This document shows positions 21,224-30,304 of a stretch of 34,685 nt of DNA, piece after piece. The stretch is from Desmonostoc muscorum FACHB-395 (GTDB taxonomy: Bacteria; Cyanobacteriota; Cyanobacteriia; Cyanobacteriales; Nostocaceae). The notes under the pieces are model-generated. The model ran no database searches and was not told where the DNA came from. It was given only the letters and a program-made list of their open reading frames with translations. The stretch spans positions 1 through 34,685 of the forward strand of contig NZ_JACJSF010000085.1 in NCBI RefSeq assembly GCF_014698035.1, written 5' to 3'. The position numbers and the translations under genes are program-made. Every line of letters begins with the position of its first letter. Position 1 is the first letter of the stretch.

Positions 21224-23446
21224 CTATACTTTGAGGACGGGTTCAGGAGCTTTTTGTCGAATAGGCACTTGAATTATGAAATTACTGCCTTGCCCAAGGC
21301 TAGAAAAACATAGCAATTTCCCACCATGCTTTTCCGTAATGATTTGGTAGCTAATTGCCATACCCATGCCTGTTCCTTTGCCTACAGGTTTGGTAGTAAA
21401 AAATGGATCGAAGATCCGGCTTTGAACCGATTCTGGCATTCCTTGTGCGTTATCAGCGATCGCAATTTCTATTGATTGTGAATCAACTACTGAAGTGCGG
21501 ATAGTAATTTGACTGGGATTTTCCTCTATCTGTTGAGAGGTACGCTTGATATCTAACTCATCAAGGGCATCCATTGCATTTACCAGAACATTCATTAATA
21601 CTTGGTTGAGTTGACCAGGATAGCATTCTACTTGCGGCAAGTTGCCATAATCTTTAACAACTTCAATTGCTGGACGGTCTGGTTTATCTTTGAGGCGGTG
21701 TTGCAGAATTAAGAGCGTACTTTCGATACCTTCATGAATATCAACTGCCTTAAATTCCGCTTCATCCATACGCGAAAAATTCCGCAGCGATCGCACAATA
21801 TTACGAATCCTCTCAGTCCCCATTTTCATTGAAGGCAGTATCTTTTGTAAATCTTCAATGAGAAATTCTAGATCGATTTCCTCTGCTAATGCTTGAATTT
21901 CTGGGTCATGACTAGAATAGCGTTCTTGGTACAGATAAATCATCTGTAACAAGTTTTGAGTATATTCATCCAAGTGAGTAATATTGCCGTGAATAAAGTT
22001 AACTGGGTTATTGATTTCATGGGCAATACCTGCTACTAGTTGACCCAGACTAGACATTTTTTCACTTTGAACTACTTGTGCTTGGGTACGCTGTAATTCA
22101 CCCATCGCTGTTTTAAGTTCAACAGTCCGTTGTTCGACTCGCGCTTCTAGTTCGGCATTACTGTTTTCTAAAGCAATAAAGGATTCCCGCAATTGCCCTG
22201 CCATGTGATTAAAAGAGTGACCAAGAGTGTTGAGTTCATCGATATTCCCCTCTTGGAGTGTCTGTTGTAAATCACCAAATGCTATTGCTTGGGTGGTCTG
22301 ATTCAAACGCAAGATAGGATGTGCAATCCAGCGCGAGGTAAATATGCCAATCGTCGTTGCTACTATCAGCGCCCCAAAACACAGCAGGATGCTAATTTGG
22401 GTGTTGGCATAGATTTGCGCCATGTAAGTTTTTTCCGGAATACCAACTACCACTAACCAGTCCAAACCATGTTGGTCACGCCAAGGCACAATATGCACGT
22501 ATAAATTTTCTCCTTGAACATTAACTTTCAGTTTTTGGGTATTGGTAATGGACTGAAAATCTGGAATGCGCTGCTGAAGCTGCTTGGCAATGCTTTGTAG
22601 CACCGGATTGGGGCTGTCGATCGCTTTAAGGCGTTTAATTTCGTTATTGACTACGATAAAAGGCTTTTCTTGAGCAGAATTGGCAACCAACATACCATCA
22701 CGCTCCATAATAAAAACTTGTCCGAAGCGGCTGACATTTAATTTTTGTAAAAATTCACTGAGTTTCAACAGGTGAATTTCAGCCCCCACAACACCAATCA
22801 GTTTTTTGCTGGCATCATAAATCGGACGACCTGCCGATGCCACAATATAAGGGGGATAAGCAGGATCGTAATAAGTATAAATGCGAACCCAGATAGGTTT
22901 CCCGGCTTTGACAGGTTCAGTATAGGCAAGTTCATTGACGGTATCCCAAGTACTGGTCGTCATCACTTTGGTTGGGTTGCCATCATTATCTGTTAAGTAA
23001 GTTTTCGTATTTTTCGGCAGACTTGGCGTTTTGATCGCATTATCATCGATTGTCACCGTTTTGCCATCGTAACGGCCGGCTCCAGTTCCTTCACCAGTTG
23101 CTAGGTTCAAGCTGATAAAGGTTAGGTCATAGGCTTGCATTTCGTGCCAGAAGTACTTACCAACCTTGAGGCGATCGCGCACATTCAGCAATCCCATGCG
23201 AATTGCATCCGCATTTAACTGAATAACTTTATGAGGAATCGACAGGTAAGCATCTAAATGTTGATTTACCTCACCACTGGTTCGCTCCATCAACTGATCC
23301 GCTAGATCGTTCACCGCTTTCTCGCCATTTTTAAACGACAGATACCCGACCAGCCCCACGATGCTAAAAAGTTGCAATACGAAAGGAACGACCAGAACAA
23401 GCTGTAATGAAAATGCACGGACTTTGCTAGATGGATGTATCTTCAT
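21224..23446 (-). CDS. Membrane sensor histidine kinase (Cache-HAMP-HisKA-HATPase)
   Basis: Two-component sensor of 740 residues: N-terminal transmembrane helix (about 13-36), large extracytoplasmic double-Cache domain (about 45-340, with WVRIYTYYDPAYPPYIVASA and DASKKLIGVVGAEIHL typical of dCache ligand pockets), second transmembrane helix (about 349-369), HAMP (about 370-422), coiled coil, HisKA with phosphoacceptor His476 in VAGIAHEINNPVNFI, and HATPase with N-box (NVLVNAMDAL), G1 (DNAQGM), F-box (FDPFFTTK) and G2 (GKGTGMGMA). All catalytic motifs are intact. No response regulator gene is adjacent, so it is an orphan whose partner lies elsewhere. The ligand may be a small organic molecule such as an amino acid, by analogy only. 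Confidence 0.93.
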   Translation of the reverse strand: MKIHPSSKVRAFSLQLVLVVPFVLQLFSIVGLVGYLSFKNGEKAVNDLADQLMERTSGEVNQHLDAYLSIPHKVIQLNADAIRMGLLNVRDRLKVGKYFWHEMQAYDLTFISLNLATGEGTGAGRYDGKTVTIDDNAIKTPSLPKNTKTYLTDNDGNPTKVMTTSTWDTVNELAYTEPVKAGKPIWVRIYTYYDPAYPPYIVASAGRPIYDASKKLIGVVGAEIHLLKLSEFLQKLNVSRFGQVFIMERDGMLVANSAQEKPFIVVNNEIKRLKAIDSPNPVLQSIAKQLQQRIPDFQSITNTQKLKVNVQGENLYVHIVPWRDQHGLDWLVVVGIPEKTYMAQIYANTQISILLCFGALIVATTIGIFTSRWIAHPILRLNQTTQAIAFGDLQQTLQEGNIDELNTLGHSFNHMAGQLRESFIALENSNAELEARVEQRTVELKTAMGELQRTQAQVVQSEKMSSLGQLVAGIAHEINNPVNFIHGNITHLDEYTQNLLQMIYLYQERYSSHDPEIQALAEEIDLEFLIEDLQKILPSMKMGTERIRNIVRSLRNFSRMDEAEFKAVDIHEGIESTLLILQHRLKDKPDRPAIEVVKDYGNLPQVECYPGQLNQVLMNVLVNAMDALDELDIKRTSQQIEENPSQITIRTSVVDSQSIEIAIADNAQGMPESVQSRIFDPFFTTKPVGKGTGMGMAISYQIITEKHGGKLLCFSSLGQGSNFIIQVPIRQKAPEPVLKV

Positions 23447-23848
23447 GAGTGGTAAATCTTGGTTTGCCCAGGTCTTTGCTTAACCTAGATTACCCATGAG
23501 CAACTTCGGACTATCAAAATAATGTTGTGTTTAATTAAGAAGTAAATAACTAATAGGCAATATCTCTGTTTACAATTCCTCAACTTATTGCTATTTAACT
23601 TAATTGTACAAAATAGTCTTTTTGCAAAAATCAAATTACTGAAATAGTTAGAATTTAGGCTACTTTCTAGTATAAATACTAATTTCAATGAACTTAATTA
23701 TTTAGTTATTTTCAGTGCCTTTACTCAAGATTTATAAAGTTACAAAAGTTATTTTGGCTATATAAAATGTCAGTTTTACGTTAATTTATAGCAAATTTCA
23801 AAGCTAGATTGGCATTCAGAAAATCTATAACAAAGGACTAAAACTTTA
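23447..23848. other. Intergenic AT-rich region before the DUF3865-Rieske pair
   Basis: About 400 bases with strong AT bias and no credible gene; a 67-codon minus-strand ORF has a random, Ile/Asn/Leu-rich composition. The right end should hold the promoter of the oxygenase pair: TATAAA-like boxes occur near 23760 and a direct repeat AAAGTTA..AAAAGTTA near 23737-23753. Confidence 0.5.
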
Positions 23849-24580
23849 ATGGAATTTAATCACTTAACAAAGCAGCTTAATCAACTGCTCGCTCAGGATT
23901 ATGTGGCATTTAGCATTACAGAAAATCCTGTTGTAAAAATACTTAGTCAGGTAAGCTTTGCTCAGATTGCTTATGTCATGCAGCAATATTCGATTTTTCC
24001 AAAGGAGTTGGTGGGTTTCACAGAGTTAGCAAGACAGAAAGCCCTGGCAGCTGGATGGAACAGTGTAGCCCAAGAACTCAAAGAAAATATAGCTGAGGAA
24101 ATGGGTAGCACTACCCAAGGAATCTCTCATTACACACTTTTAGCTGAAGGGCTAGAAGAAGGACTGGGCGTTCCTGTGAAAAACACAATGCCGTCAATAG
24201 CTACATTCAAACTGCTGAGAACTATGCAATCGGTATTTGATAAACAAATATACTATGTGCTTGGGGCAATCTATGCGATCGAGGCAACCTCAATTCCAGA
24301 ATTAACTCTAATCGTGCAACTTCTAGATTGGTTGCTGGAAGGAGCAATGCCCAAAGATTTGGAATATTTCTTCAGCAAGCATTTAAACGAGTGGGAAATT
24401 GAACATGAAGCGGGCTTGAGAACATGTCTGGCAGCCTACATACAACCCGAAGAATTTGGAGAGTTTGCAGCAGGGTTTCGGGGAATGATCGATGCAATGC
24501 AGACCTGGTGGCAGGAATTAGCGCAAGAGGCAATCTCATCTGAGGTTGTTCTGAGTACAGCGATCGCTCAACACCATTGA
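23849..24580 (+). CDS. DUF3865 CADD-like haem-oxygenase-fold (HDO-type) protein
   Basis: All-helical protein of 243 residues resembling DUF3865, known structurally from Nostoc as a CADD-like protein and related to haem-oxygenase-like di-iron oxidases. Likely metal ligands can be picked out: Glu83/Glu84 and His94 (ENIAEEMG...GISHYTLL), Glu145 (YAIEATSIPEL), and His178, Glu183 and His186 (FFSKHLNEWEIEHE). The last group has Glu where most relatives have Asp. Members oxidise or cleave small molecules, for example in p-aminobenzoate, alkene or amine oxidation; the substrate here is unknown. An AAAGGA sequence lies 12 nt before the ATG. The Rieske gene begins 19 nt after the stop, so they are almost surely cotranscribed. 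Confidence 0.83.
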   Translation: MEFNHLTKQLNQLLAQDYVAFSITENPVVKILSQVSFAQIAYVMQQYSIFPKELVGFTELARQKALAAGWNSVAQELKENIAEEMGSTTQGISHYTLLAEGLEEGLGVPVKNTMPSIATFKLLRTMQSVFDKQIYYVLGAIYAIEATSIPELTLIVQLLDWLLEGAMPKDLEYFFSKHLNEWEIEHEAGLRTCLAAYIQPEEFGEFAAGFRGMIDAMQTWWQELAQEAISSEVVLSTAIAQHH

Positions 24581-24599
24581 TTAAATAGAACTTAATACT

Positions 24600-25703
24600 A
24601 TGAATATCTTCACCCATCCATCATTTGTGGATGAAACTCCTAATACTAATAAACCAAAATTTGGACTACCTGGTGATTACTACTTTAGCGAGCAAATTTT
24701 TGCTTATGAGCAGCAAACTATCTGGCGTAACACCTGGCAGTTTGTAGGACGTGAATCTGATTTACCTAATCCTGGGGATTATTTAACTTGCCAAGTTGGC
24801 GATCAGCCCATGTTCGTGATTCGAGATAATAATGGCATATTGCGAGGGATGCACAATGTTTGTCCGCATCGCGGAGCGCAAATGTTGCAAGGGCAGGGTC
24901 ATTGTCAACGGGTGCGTTGTCCGTATCATGGTTGGAATTTCAATTATGAAGGCAATCTTAAAGGTTTACCTCGCGCTGAGTGTTTTTCCAATTTAGATAA
25001 GTCGGCTGTCTATCTAGCTAAGGGAAGAGTAGAGACATGGGGCGGCTTTATCTTTGTTAACTCAGAAGCAGAAGGGCAATCTTTAGTAAGTTATTTGGCT
25101 GGATTTTCAGCTTACTTAGAGCAATATCAGCACCGTTGGCAGGAACTTCAGCAGGTTGACCACTGGTTTTATGAAGAGCCAGCCAATTGGAAATTTCCTA
25201 TTGAGAATTATCTAGAGTGTTATCACTTGTCAGTTGTTCATGCCCAAAGTTTAAAGTGTTTCGATCCGAAGAATATTATTTACACTCCAACTGGGCAACA
25301 CTATCAGATATATGTTCCTTTTACAGATGATGAATTTGTGAAAGATCACCCCGCTTTTTCAGGAGAACCAAGGGGACAATCTTACCAGGGCTTCATCTTT
25401 CCCAATATGATGATTAATACCGCAAGAGACAAAGTTTCAGTTTTTCGGCTGACTCCTTTATCTCCCACAAGAACTAAGTTTGAGGTTTTTATTTATCAAA
25501 CAAAAGCCCAGATTGAAGCATTTCCTTATAAGCAGGATGAATTTCGACCTGAATTTGAGCGGGTGTTAAATGAAGACTTTGGGGTGGTGCGATCGCTACA
25601 AGCAAGTGTTCATTCCAAAGCTTATGGTGTACTTCAGCTTGCAGACATTGAATATGGAATTTCTCACTTCCATCAAGTTTTGTCGAAGTACTACCAACCC
25701 TAA
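24600..25703 (+). CDS. Rieske non-haem iron oxygenase, alpha-subunit type
   Basis: Predicted Rieske oxygenase of 367 residues. The N-terminal domain binds a [2Fe-2S] cluster through Cys88-x-His90 and Cys107-x2-His110 (CPHRGAQM and CPYHGWNF). The catalytic domain binds mononuclear iron through His209 and His214 in ENYLECYHLSVVH, with Asp326 in NEDFGVV as probable third ligand and Glu206 as the likely bridging acid. No beta subunit, ferredoxin or reductase gene is next to it, so it is of the alpha-only type and must borrow electrons. It is the second gene of a pair with a DUF3865 protein, which suggests two successive oxidations of one metabolite. The substrate is unknown. Confidence 0.9.
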   Translation: MNIFTHPSFVDETPNTNKPKFGLPGDYYFSEQIFAYEQQTIWRNTWQFVGRESDLPNPGDYLTCQVGDQPMFVIRDNNGILRGMHNVCPHRGAQMLQGQGHCQRVRCPYHGWNFNYEGNLKGLPRAECFSNLDKSAVYLAKGRVETWGGFIFVNSEAEGQSLVSYLAGFSAYLEQYQHRWQELQQVDHWFYEEPANWKFPIENYLECYHLSVVHAQSLKCFDPKNIIYTPTGQHYQIYVPFTDDEFVKDHPAFSGEPRGQSYQGFIFPNMMINTARDKVSVFRLTPLSPTRTKFEVFIYQTKAQIEAFPYKQDEFRPEFERVLNEDFGVVRSLQASVHSKAYGVLQLADIEYGISHFHQVLSKYYQP

Positions 25704-25739
25704 TACACTTTCCTCAGTATCAAGTCTAGAAGATTGATG

Positions 25740-25769
25740 ACAACGCCCTTACGATCGCAAGGGCATTGT
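25740..25769. terminator. Hairpin between convergent Rieske and sppA genes
   Basis: ACAACGCCCTT and AAGGGCATTGT form an 11-bp stem with one mismatch around an 8-nt loop that contains CGATCG. It lies between two converging genes, where a shared terminator is expected, but no T-run follows. Confidence 0.55.
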
Positions 25770-25802
25770 CGTTATGATCGCTGGATAGATCCGGTGAGGA
25801 TG

Positions 25803-27638
25803 TCAATCAATTTTCAAGTTGAAAGGCAAACGGGCATAAACTCCCTGTGGATCGTTCATTTTTTGCAGAATCTCTACTTCCTGTTGCAATTTCTGGAATT
25901 CAGTGATGATGGGGTTAGATGGTTTGAGTTGCGCCGCTTCAATTCCTAAAGCAGTCCGCGCCTCTTCAGTTGCACGCCCAAAAAAGCGTTCTCCGAAACT
26001 GCTAGTGCGAGGATATTCTTGCACTTCCCAGTCTTCTCCTAGTTTCGCCTCTTTGACAGCATAAGCGATCGCACTATTCAAACCACCAATTTCATCCACT
26101 AAACCAATTTCCTTCGCCGCCACACCAGACCAAACCCTTCCTTGGGCAATTTCTGCAACTTTTTGTTCTGGGAGTTTCCGACCTTGAGAAACTTTATTCA
26201 GAAACATATTATAAATACGGTTAACACTACGTTGATAAAGTGCCAACTCTTGAGGCGATTTTGGACGCGAAACTGTTTGACTATCAGCATAGGTTCCAGT
26301 CTTCACCGAATCCCAGGTGATGCCGTTATCATTGGCCAGCTTTTCACCATTAAATAGCAACCCAAATACACCTATGGAACCTGTAATGGTATTTGGTTCA
26401 GCAAAAATGCGATTAGAGTCGCTAGCAATCCAATAACCCCCAGAGGCGGCTACATCACCCATTGACACTACAACCGGTTTGGCTTCACGGGTTAATTTCA
26501 CTTCTCGTTGCATAACTTCGGCTGCGGTAGCGCTACCACCAGGACTATTAATCCGCAATACAACAGCCTTCACATCCTTATCTTGTCGGAGTTTGCTGAA
26601 GATTTTGGCAAAGCGATCGCCTCCTACTTGTCCAGCATCACCTTTACCATCGACAATTTCACCCTCTGCATAAACAACGGCAATTTGATTTTTTGAGCTA
26701 CGTTCTACACCCAAAGATTTGCCAGAAACTTCTGCGTAGTTATTTAGGTTAATTTGTCGGAATGTTTTGTCGTCTTTATCGCTATTTGTCAACTTTTTGA
26801 GGTCACTCACCACTTCATCAGGGTATGCTACTCGATCGACTAAACCGCTAGTCTTGGCTTGTGTGGCTTCTAGTACCGCCTGACTATCTGCGATCGCTTG
26901 CAACTGGTTAGGTTCAATTTTCCGACTTGCACCTACAGTAGTGCGCCACTCTCCCCAAACATCATCTAACAATTTCTGAGTTTGTTCGCGGTTTTCTGGA
27001 CTCAATTTTTTGAGGATGAACGGTTCTACAGCACCTTTGAATTTACCCACCCGCACAACTTGCACACCAATGCCGTACTTCTGTAATGCACCCGCTAAGA
27101 ACATCGGTTGTGAACTCAAACCGTTGACTTCCATCATTCCCAAAGGATTAAGCACAATGGAATCTGCCACTGAACTAAGGTAATATTCCTTTTCACTCCA
27201 ATCACTGCCATAAGCCACAATCTTTTTCCCAGAAGCGCGAAACTCTTCCAGCGCTTTCCGAATTTCTTTAAGGGAGGCATAGCCGACGTTACCAGCTTGA
27301 CTAGCGCTAGTTGAATCGAGGTAGATCCCAACAATTCGCGGATCGCGTCGCGCTTTTTCCAAAGTTTCTACAACTTTGCGGAGTGCCATCCTTTCGTCAT
27401 CCACACCTGATATTGTGTTTTGAAACAGTTCGTCAGAACTAGGTTCGCTATCAGTAATTTTCATCGACAAGTCAAAAACCAACACTGACTTATCTTTTAC
27501 ATTTGGCCCTGTATCTTTAGACGAGCTAGCAGCGAATATTAGCAACAATAGTCCAGTGGTTCCTAGACCACCAAAAATAATTAGTCCTAATAATGTGCCA
27601 ACTAAACTAGCAAAAGTTTGTTTGATAAAATTACGCAT
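25803..27638 (-). CDS. sppA: Signal peptide peptidase SppA, long (67K) type
   Basis: Membrane-bound serine protease that degrades cleaved signal peptides; plant and cyanobacterial relatives are linked to light acclimation. The 611 residues carry one N-terminal transmembrane helix (about 12-36) and two tandem SppA domains. The catalytic Lys is Lys201 in RVGKFKGAVEPFILK in the first half, and the nucleophile is Ser399 in SMGDVAASGGYWIAS in the second half, preceded by VLRINSPGGSATAAE; this Lys/Ser split between halves is the E. coli-type arrangement. Length is normal. A run of simple repeats precedes the start codon and no strong ribosome binding site is visible there. Confidence 0.95.
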   Translation of the reverse strand: MRNFIKQTFASLVGTLLGLIIFGGLGTTGLLLLIFAASSSKDTGPNVKDKSVLVFDLSMKITDSEPSSDELFQNTISGVDDERMALRKVVETLEKARRDPRIVGIYLDSTSASQAGNVGYASLKEIRKALEEFRASGKKIVAYGSDWSEKEYYLSSVADSIVLNPLGMMEVNGLSSQPMFLAGALQKYGIGVQVVRVGKFKGAVEPFILKKLSPENREQTQKLLDDVWGEWRTTVGASRKIEPNQLQAIADSQAVLEATQAKTSGLVDRVAYPDEVVSDLKKLTNSDKDDKTFRQINLNNYAEVSGKSLGVERSSKNQIAVVYAEGEIVDGKGDAGQVGGDRFAKIFSKLRQDKDVKAVVLRINSPGGSATAAEVMQREVKLTREAKPVVVSMGDVAASGGYWIASDSNRIFAEPNTITGSIGVFGLLFNGEKLANDNGITWDSVKTGTYADSQTVSRPKSPQELALYQRSVNRIYNMFLNKVSQGRKLPEQKVAEIAQGRVWSGVAAKEIGLVDEIGGLNSAIAYAVKEAKLGEDWEVQEYPRTSSFGERFFGRATEEARTALGIEAAQLKPSNPIITEFQKLQQEVEILQKMNDPQGVYARLPFNLKID

Positions 27639-27680
27639 TAGTTATTAGTTATTGGGAATTGGGAATTGGGCATGGGGCAT
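27639..27680. repeat. Short imperfect tandem repeats upstream of sppA
   Basis: TTAGTTATTAGTTATT is followed by GGGAATTGGGAATTGGGCAT-type units. Such degenerate 7-8-bp repeats are common in Nostoc-type intergenic DNA; a related GGGCCATTGGGCATTG run occurs near 4140-4156. Confidence 0.55.
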
Positions 27681-27718
27681 TGATAAAGGACAAATGGCTA
27701 ATGAATGACCTACTTAAT

Positions 27719-28768
27719 TTATTCTATGCGCTGTAAACTGCCAGAGTGCTTTAACTGATACAAGGTAGCGTTGCCAGTGCAGAATAAGACTGTGGTGATT
27801 TCGGCGATTAATACTTCAGCAAGTTCCGCAACTGCTGTTTCTGATATTGCCGCTGCTTGCAAAAAAGGCATTGCTAAACCAGCTATATCTGCTCCCAAGG
27901 CGATCGCGGCTGCAACATCCAGTCCATGACGCAAACCTCCTGAAGCAATTAAGGGCACATCAGGAGCGATCGCTCTAATAGTTGTAATGCACTCTGCCGT
28001 CGGTAAACCCCAATCGGCAAAAGTCTTCCCTAATCGACGTTGTAAGGGATTTTCTGCCCGTTCACTTTCTACCTTTGCCCAAGAAGTACCCCCCGCACCA
28101 GCGACATCAATTGCTGCTACCCCGGCGGCAATGAGTTTGTTAGCGATCGCTGCTGAAATGCCGTTACCAACTTCCTTTGCAATCACTGGCACTGGCAATT
28201 TTAAACATAATGTAGAAATCTTGTCAAGCAAACCCCGGAAATTAGTATCACCTTTGGGTTGAATGCACTCTTGTAGAGGGTTAATGTGTAAAATTAGGGC
28301 ATCAGCTTCTAAGATATCAACTACCCGCAGACATTCATCTAAGCCGTACTTGTAGTTAAGTTGCACAGCCCCCAGATTCGCAAATAGCAGGACATCGGGC
28401 GCATACTTGCGGACAGCAAAAGTATCAGCCACCTGGGGTTTTTCCACCGCTACCCGTTGGGAACCGACACCCATTGCAATTTTGTAGTGTTGCGCGACTT
28501 GGGCCAAACGTTGATTAAGAATTGCGGCTTGTTCTGTTCCACCAGTCATGGAAGAAATTAACAAAGGTGCGCCAAGGTGTTTCCCCAGGAAAGCTGTACT
28601 GATATCAATATCGTCATGGTTCAGTTCGGGTAAGCAAGAATGGGTGAAACGATAACGTTCCAGTCCATTGGTGATTTGATGAGACTGAACATCTTCCTCT
28701 AAACAGATCCGAATGTGATCGGCTTTGCGATTCTGAGTTTGTGCAGAGATGTTGGTAGGGGCGTTCAC
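27719..28768 (-). CDS. fni: Type 2 isopentenyl-diphosphate delta-isomerase
   Basis: FMN-dependent enzyme that interconverts isopentenyl and dimethylallyl diphosphate in isoprenoid (carotenoid, chlorophyll phytol, quinone) synthesis; it is soluble and needs NADPH and Mg2+. The 349-residue product shows RKADHIRICLEE (14-25, substrate diphosphate), PLLISSMTGGTEQA, MGVGSQRVA, LLFANLGAVQLNY, HINPLQE (161-167, with the acid/base Gln166 and Mg-binding Glu167), PVIAKEVGNG and DVAGAGGTSW, all hallmarks of the type 2 isomerase. Length is normal and the enzyme is complete. It is 80 bases upstream of sppA on the same strand and could share its transcript. Confidence 0.96.
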   Translation of the reverse strand: MNAPTNISAQTQNRKADHIRICLEEDVQSHQITNGLERYRFTHSCLPELNHDDIDISTAFLGKHLGAPLLISSMTGGTEQAAILNQRLAQVAQHYKIAMGVGSQRVAVEKPQVADTFAVRKYAPDVLLFANLGAVQLNYKYGLDECLRVVDILEADALILHINPLQECIQPKGDTNFRGLLDKISTLCLKLPVPVIAKEVGNGISAAIANKLIAAGVAAIDVAGAGGTSWAKVESERAENPLQRRLGKTFADWGLPTAECITTIRAIAPDVPLIASGGLRHGLDVAAAIALGADIAGLAMPFLQAAAISETAVAELAEVLIAEITTVLFCTGNATLYQLKHSGSLQRIE

Positions 28769-28921
28769 TGGTGGGTATGGCTAAAAGTATTTGCTTGCGA
28801 TCGCTATTGTTACATTGTCTGTAACTGTATTTGTATAACAAAAATATTTATTTTCCCTATCTTTAGGGTAAGTTACGCTATTGATAACATATCCATTCCC
28901 TCATTTTATGAGTTAATTAAT

Positions 28922-29509
28922 ATGGTTTTACAAACAGAAAAGCGCTACTACACCCCAGAAGAATATTTGGAATTAGAAGAAAAAGCTGAATATAAAAATG
29001 AATACAGAGATGGAGAAATTATACCTGTGACAGGGGGAACAACCAACCACAACAAAATTGCACTTAATTTTTGTCGCAAGTTTCCCCTGACTGTGCAAGG
29101 ACAAGATTATGATATTTACATAGGGGATATGAAATTATCAATACCTCGTCATCGCATTTATACTTATCCTGATATTATAGTCATCAAAGGTAAGCCTATT
29201 TATGAGGGAACAGGTACAACAATTATTACGAATCCCTTACTAATTGTTGAAGTCTTATCAAATTCAACTAAAAATTATGACAAAACAGATAAGTTTAAAT
29301 ATTACCGTTCAATTCCTGGTTTTCAAGAATATATTATGATTGACCAGTATAGTTTTGCTGTGGAACAATTTGCAAAGCAAGCAGAAGGGCAATGGATTTT
29401 TAAGGAATATGAAAGTGAAGAGGCCGTTTTAGTCTTAGATTCTATCGATTTTCAAATTGCCTTGCGTGATATTTATGAGCGAGTTGATTTTGAGTTGATT
29501 GAGGAATAA
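28922..29509 (+). CDS. Uma2-family (DUF820) endonuclease-like protein
   Basis: Restriction-endonuclease-fold protein of the Uma2 family, expanded in cyanobacteria. The 195 residues begin MVLQTEKRYYTPEEYLELEE, and the fold's key acids can be seen: Asp84 in TYPDIIVI and Glu110 in PLLIVEVLSNSTKNYD, followed by KFKYYRSIPGFQEYIMID. The frame is open 69 codons upstream, but that part crosses the fni start on the other strand and is not family-like, so ATG 28922 is chosen. The biological role of Uma2 proteins is unclear; some relatives are linked to mobile DNA. The paralogue at 11656-13335 is broken by an IS. Confidence 0.87.
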   Translation: MVLQTEKRYYTPEEYLELEEKAEYKNEYRDGEIIPVTGGTTNHNKIALNFCRKFPLTVQGQDYDIYIGDMKLSIPRHRIYTYPDIIVIKGKPIYEGTGTTIITNPLLIVEVLSNSTKNYDKTDKFKYYRSIPGFQEYIMIDQYSFAVEQFAKQAEGQWIFKEYESEEAVLVLDSIDFQIALRDIYERVDFELIEE

Positions 29510-29551
29510 AGCCCCTTCTTACATCGGAAATGGGGGAAATTCAAATGATTT

Positions 29552-29715
29552 TAGGACTTACGCACGAGTTACGGAATAACGTAGACACGAAGTGGCTTGC
29601 CGCAGGCTACCACAGAGGCACAGAGAAGCCAGTGCGTTGGGCGGGTTCCCCGACTTGTAGCAACTGGCGCGGCACAGAGAAATCAGAGTTTGAGAGATAA
29701 TTTGCGTAAGTCCTA
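29552..29715. mobile_element. MITE-like element, 164 bp
   Basis: Perfect 13-bp terminal inverted repeats, TAGGACTTACGCA and TGCGTAAGTCCTA, bound a non-coding interior. GATTT directly flanks both ends (29547-29551 and 29716-29720) as a possible target duplication; if TA were the duplicated target, the ends would be GGACTTACGCA. The interior has CGTAGACACGAAGTGGCTTG (29580-29599), which also forms the 3' end of the broken Uma2 gene (complement of 11663-11682), and CACAGAG repeats. No transposase is encoded. Confidence 0.8.
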
Positions 29716-29737
29716 GATTTGTTATGCCGCGCCGCGT

Positions 29738-30118
29738 TCATTCATGCACTGAAACTACTTCGCGTGACGCTAGGAAACCAAGGACAATTGCCACCAAGAT
29801 CAATGCTGGAATGTCGCCAAAGAAGTGCCCATGTTCCACAGGATCAATCACTGCCTGTACCGCCATGATCAGTGCGTGGACAAAACTCGACCAGACGGTG
29901 AACCAGATTAAACTGAGATGCGCTTCTGGTTTTCGAGAAGCCCGTAGTAAAAACACACCGAGCGTCCCATAAATGCCGACGATCATCTGTTCGTATTCGT
30001 GTTGACCTGGTTGCCATGACCAGCCCGATGGCCAGATATTCATCAACGGATAGATCAGGAGAAAAGCAATTCCAACAACAACAAGGGCGATTGGCAAGTA
30101 CCGATGCTGCTCATCCAT
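29738..30118 (-). CDS. DUF6632-like four-helix membrane protein
   Basis: Small integral membrane protein of 126 residues with four hydrophobic helices (near 6-28, 45-60, 66-90 and 100-118). The conserved-looking parts are YEQMIVGIYGTLGVFLLRAS, HLSLIWFTVWSSFVHALIMA and the polar loop VEHGHFFGDIP with its closely spaced His residues. This resembles the DUF6632 family, of unknown function. Its stop codon is 22 bases from the MITE-like element. No partner gene is evident. Confidence 0.75.
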   Translation of the reverse strand: MDEQHRYLPIALVVVGIAFLLIYPLMNIWPSGWSWQPGQHEYEQMIVGIYGTLGVFLLRASRKPEAHLSLIWFTVWSSFVHALIMAVQAVIDPVEHGHFFGDIPALILVAIVLGFLASREVVSVHE

Positions 30119-30304
30119 TACTTCAACCTCACACTATATTTTTCAGGGTAGTTTCTACTAATGGAATGCCTACTTTTAATAGTATTCTCACTAGTGACAT
30201 TTCAACTTGGGAGTGTTAAGAATCTTGATGTTCCCTGTGGTTTAAAGCTAATTCAACACTGAATCGTCTGCAAAGCAATGGGCATCATTCAGGATGATTG
30301 ATGC

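Noticed and set aside
23485..23688. 67-codon minus-strand ORF
   Set aside because: Ile/Asn/Leu-rich chance ORF in AT-rich intergenic DNA.
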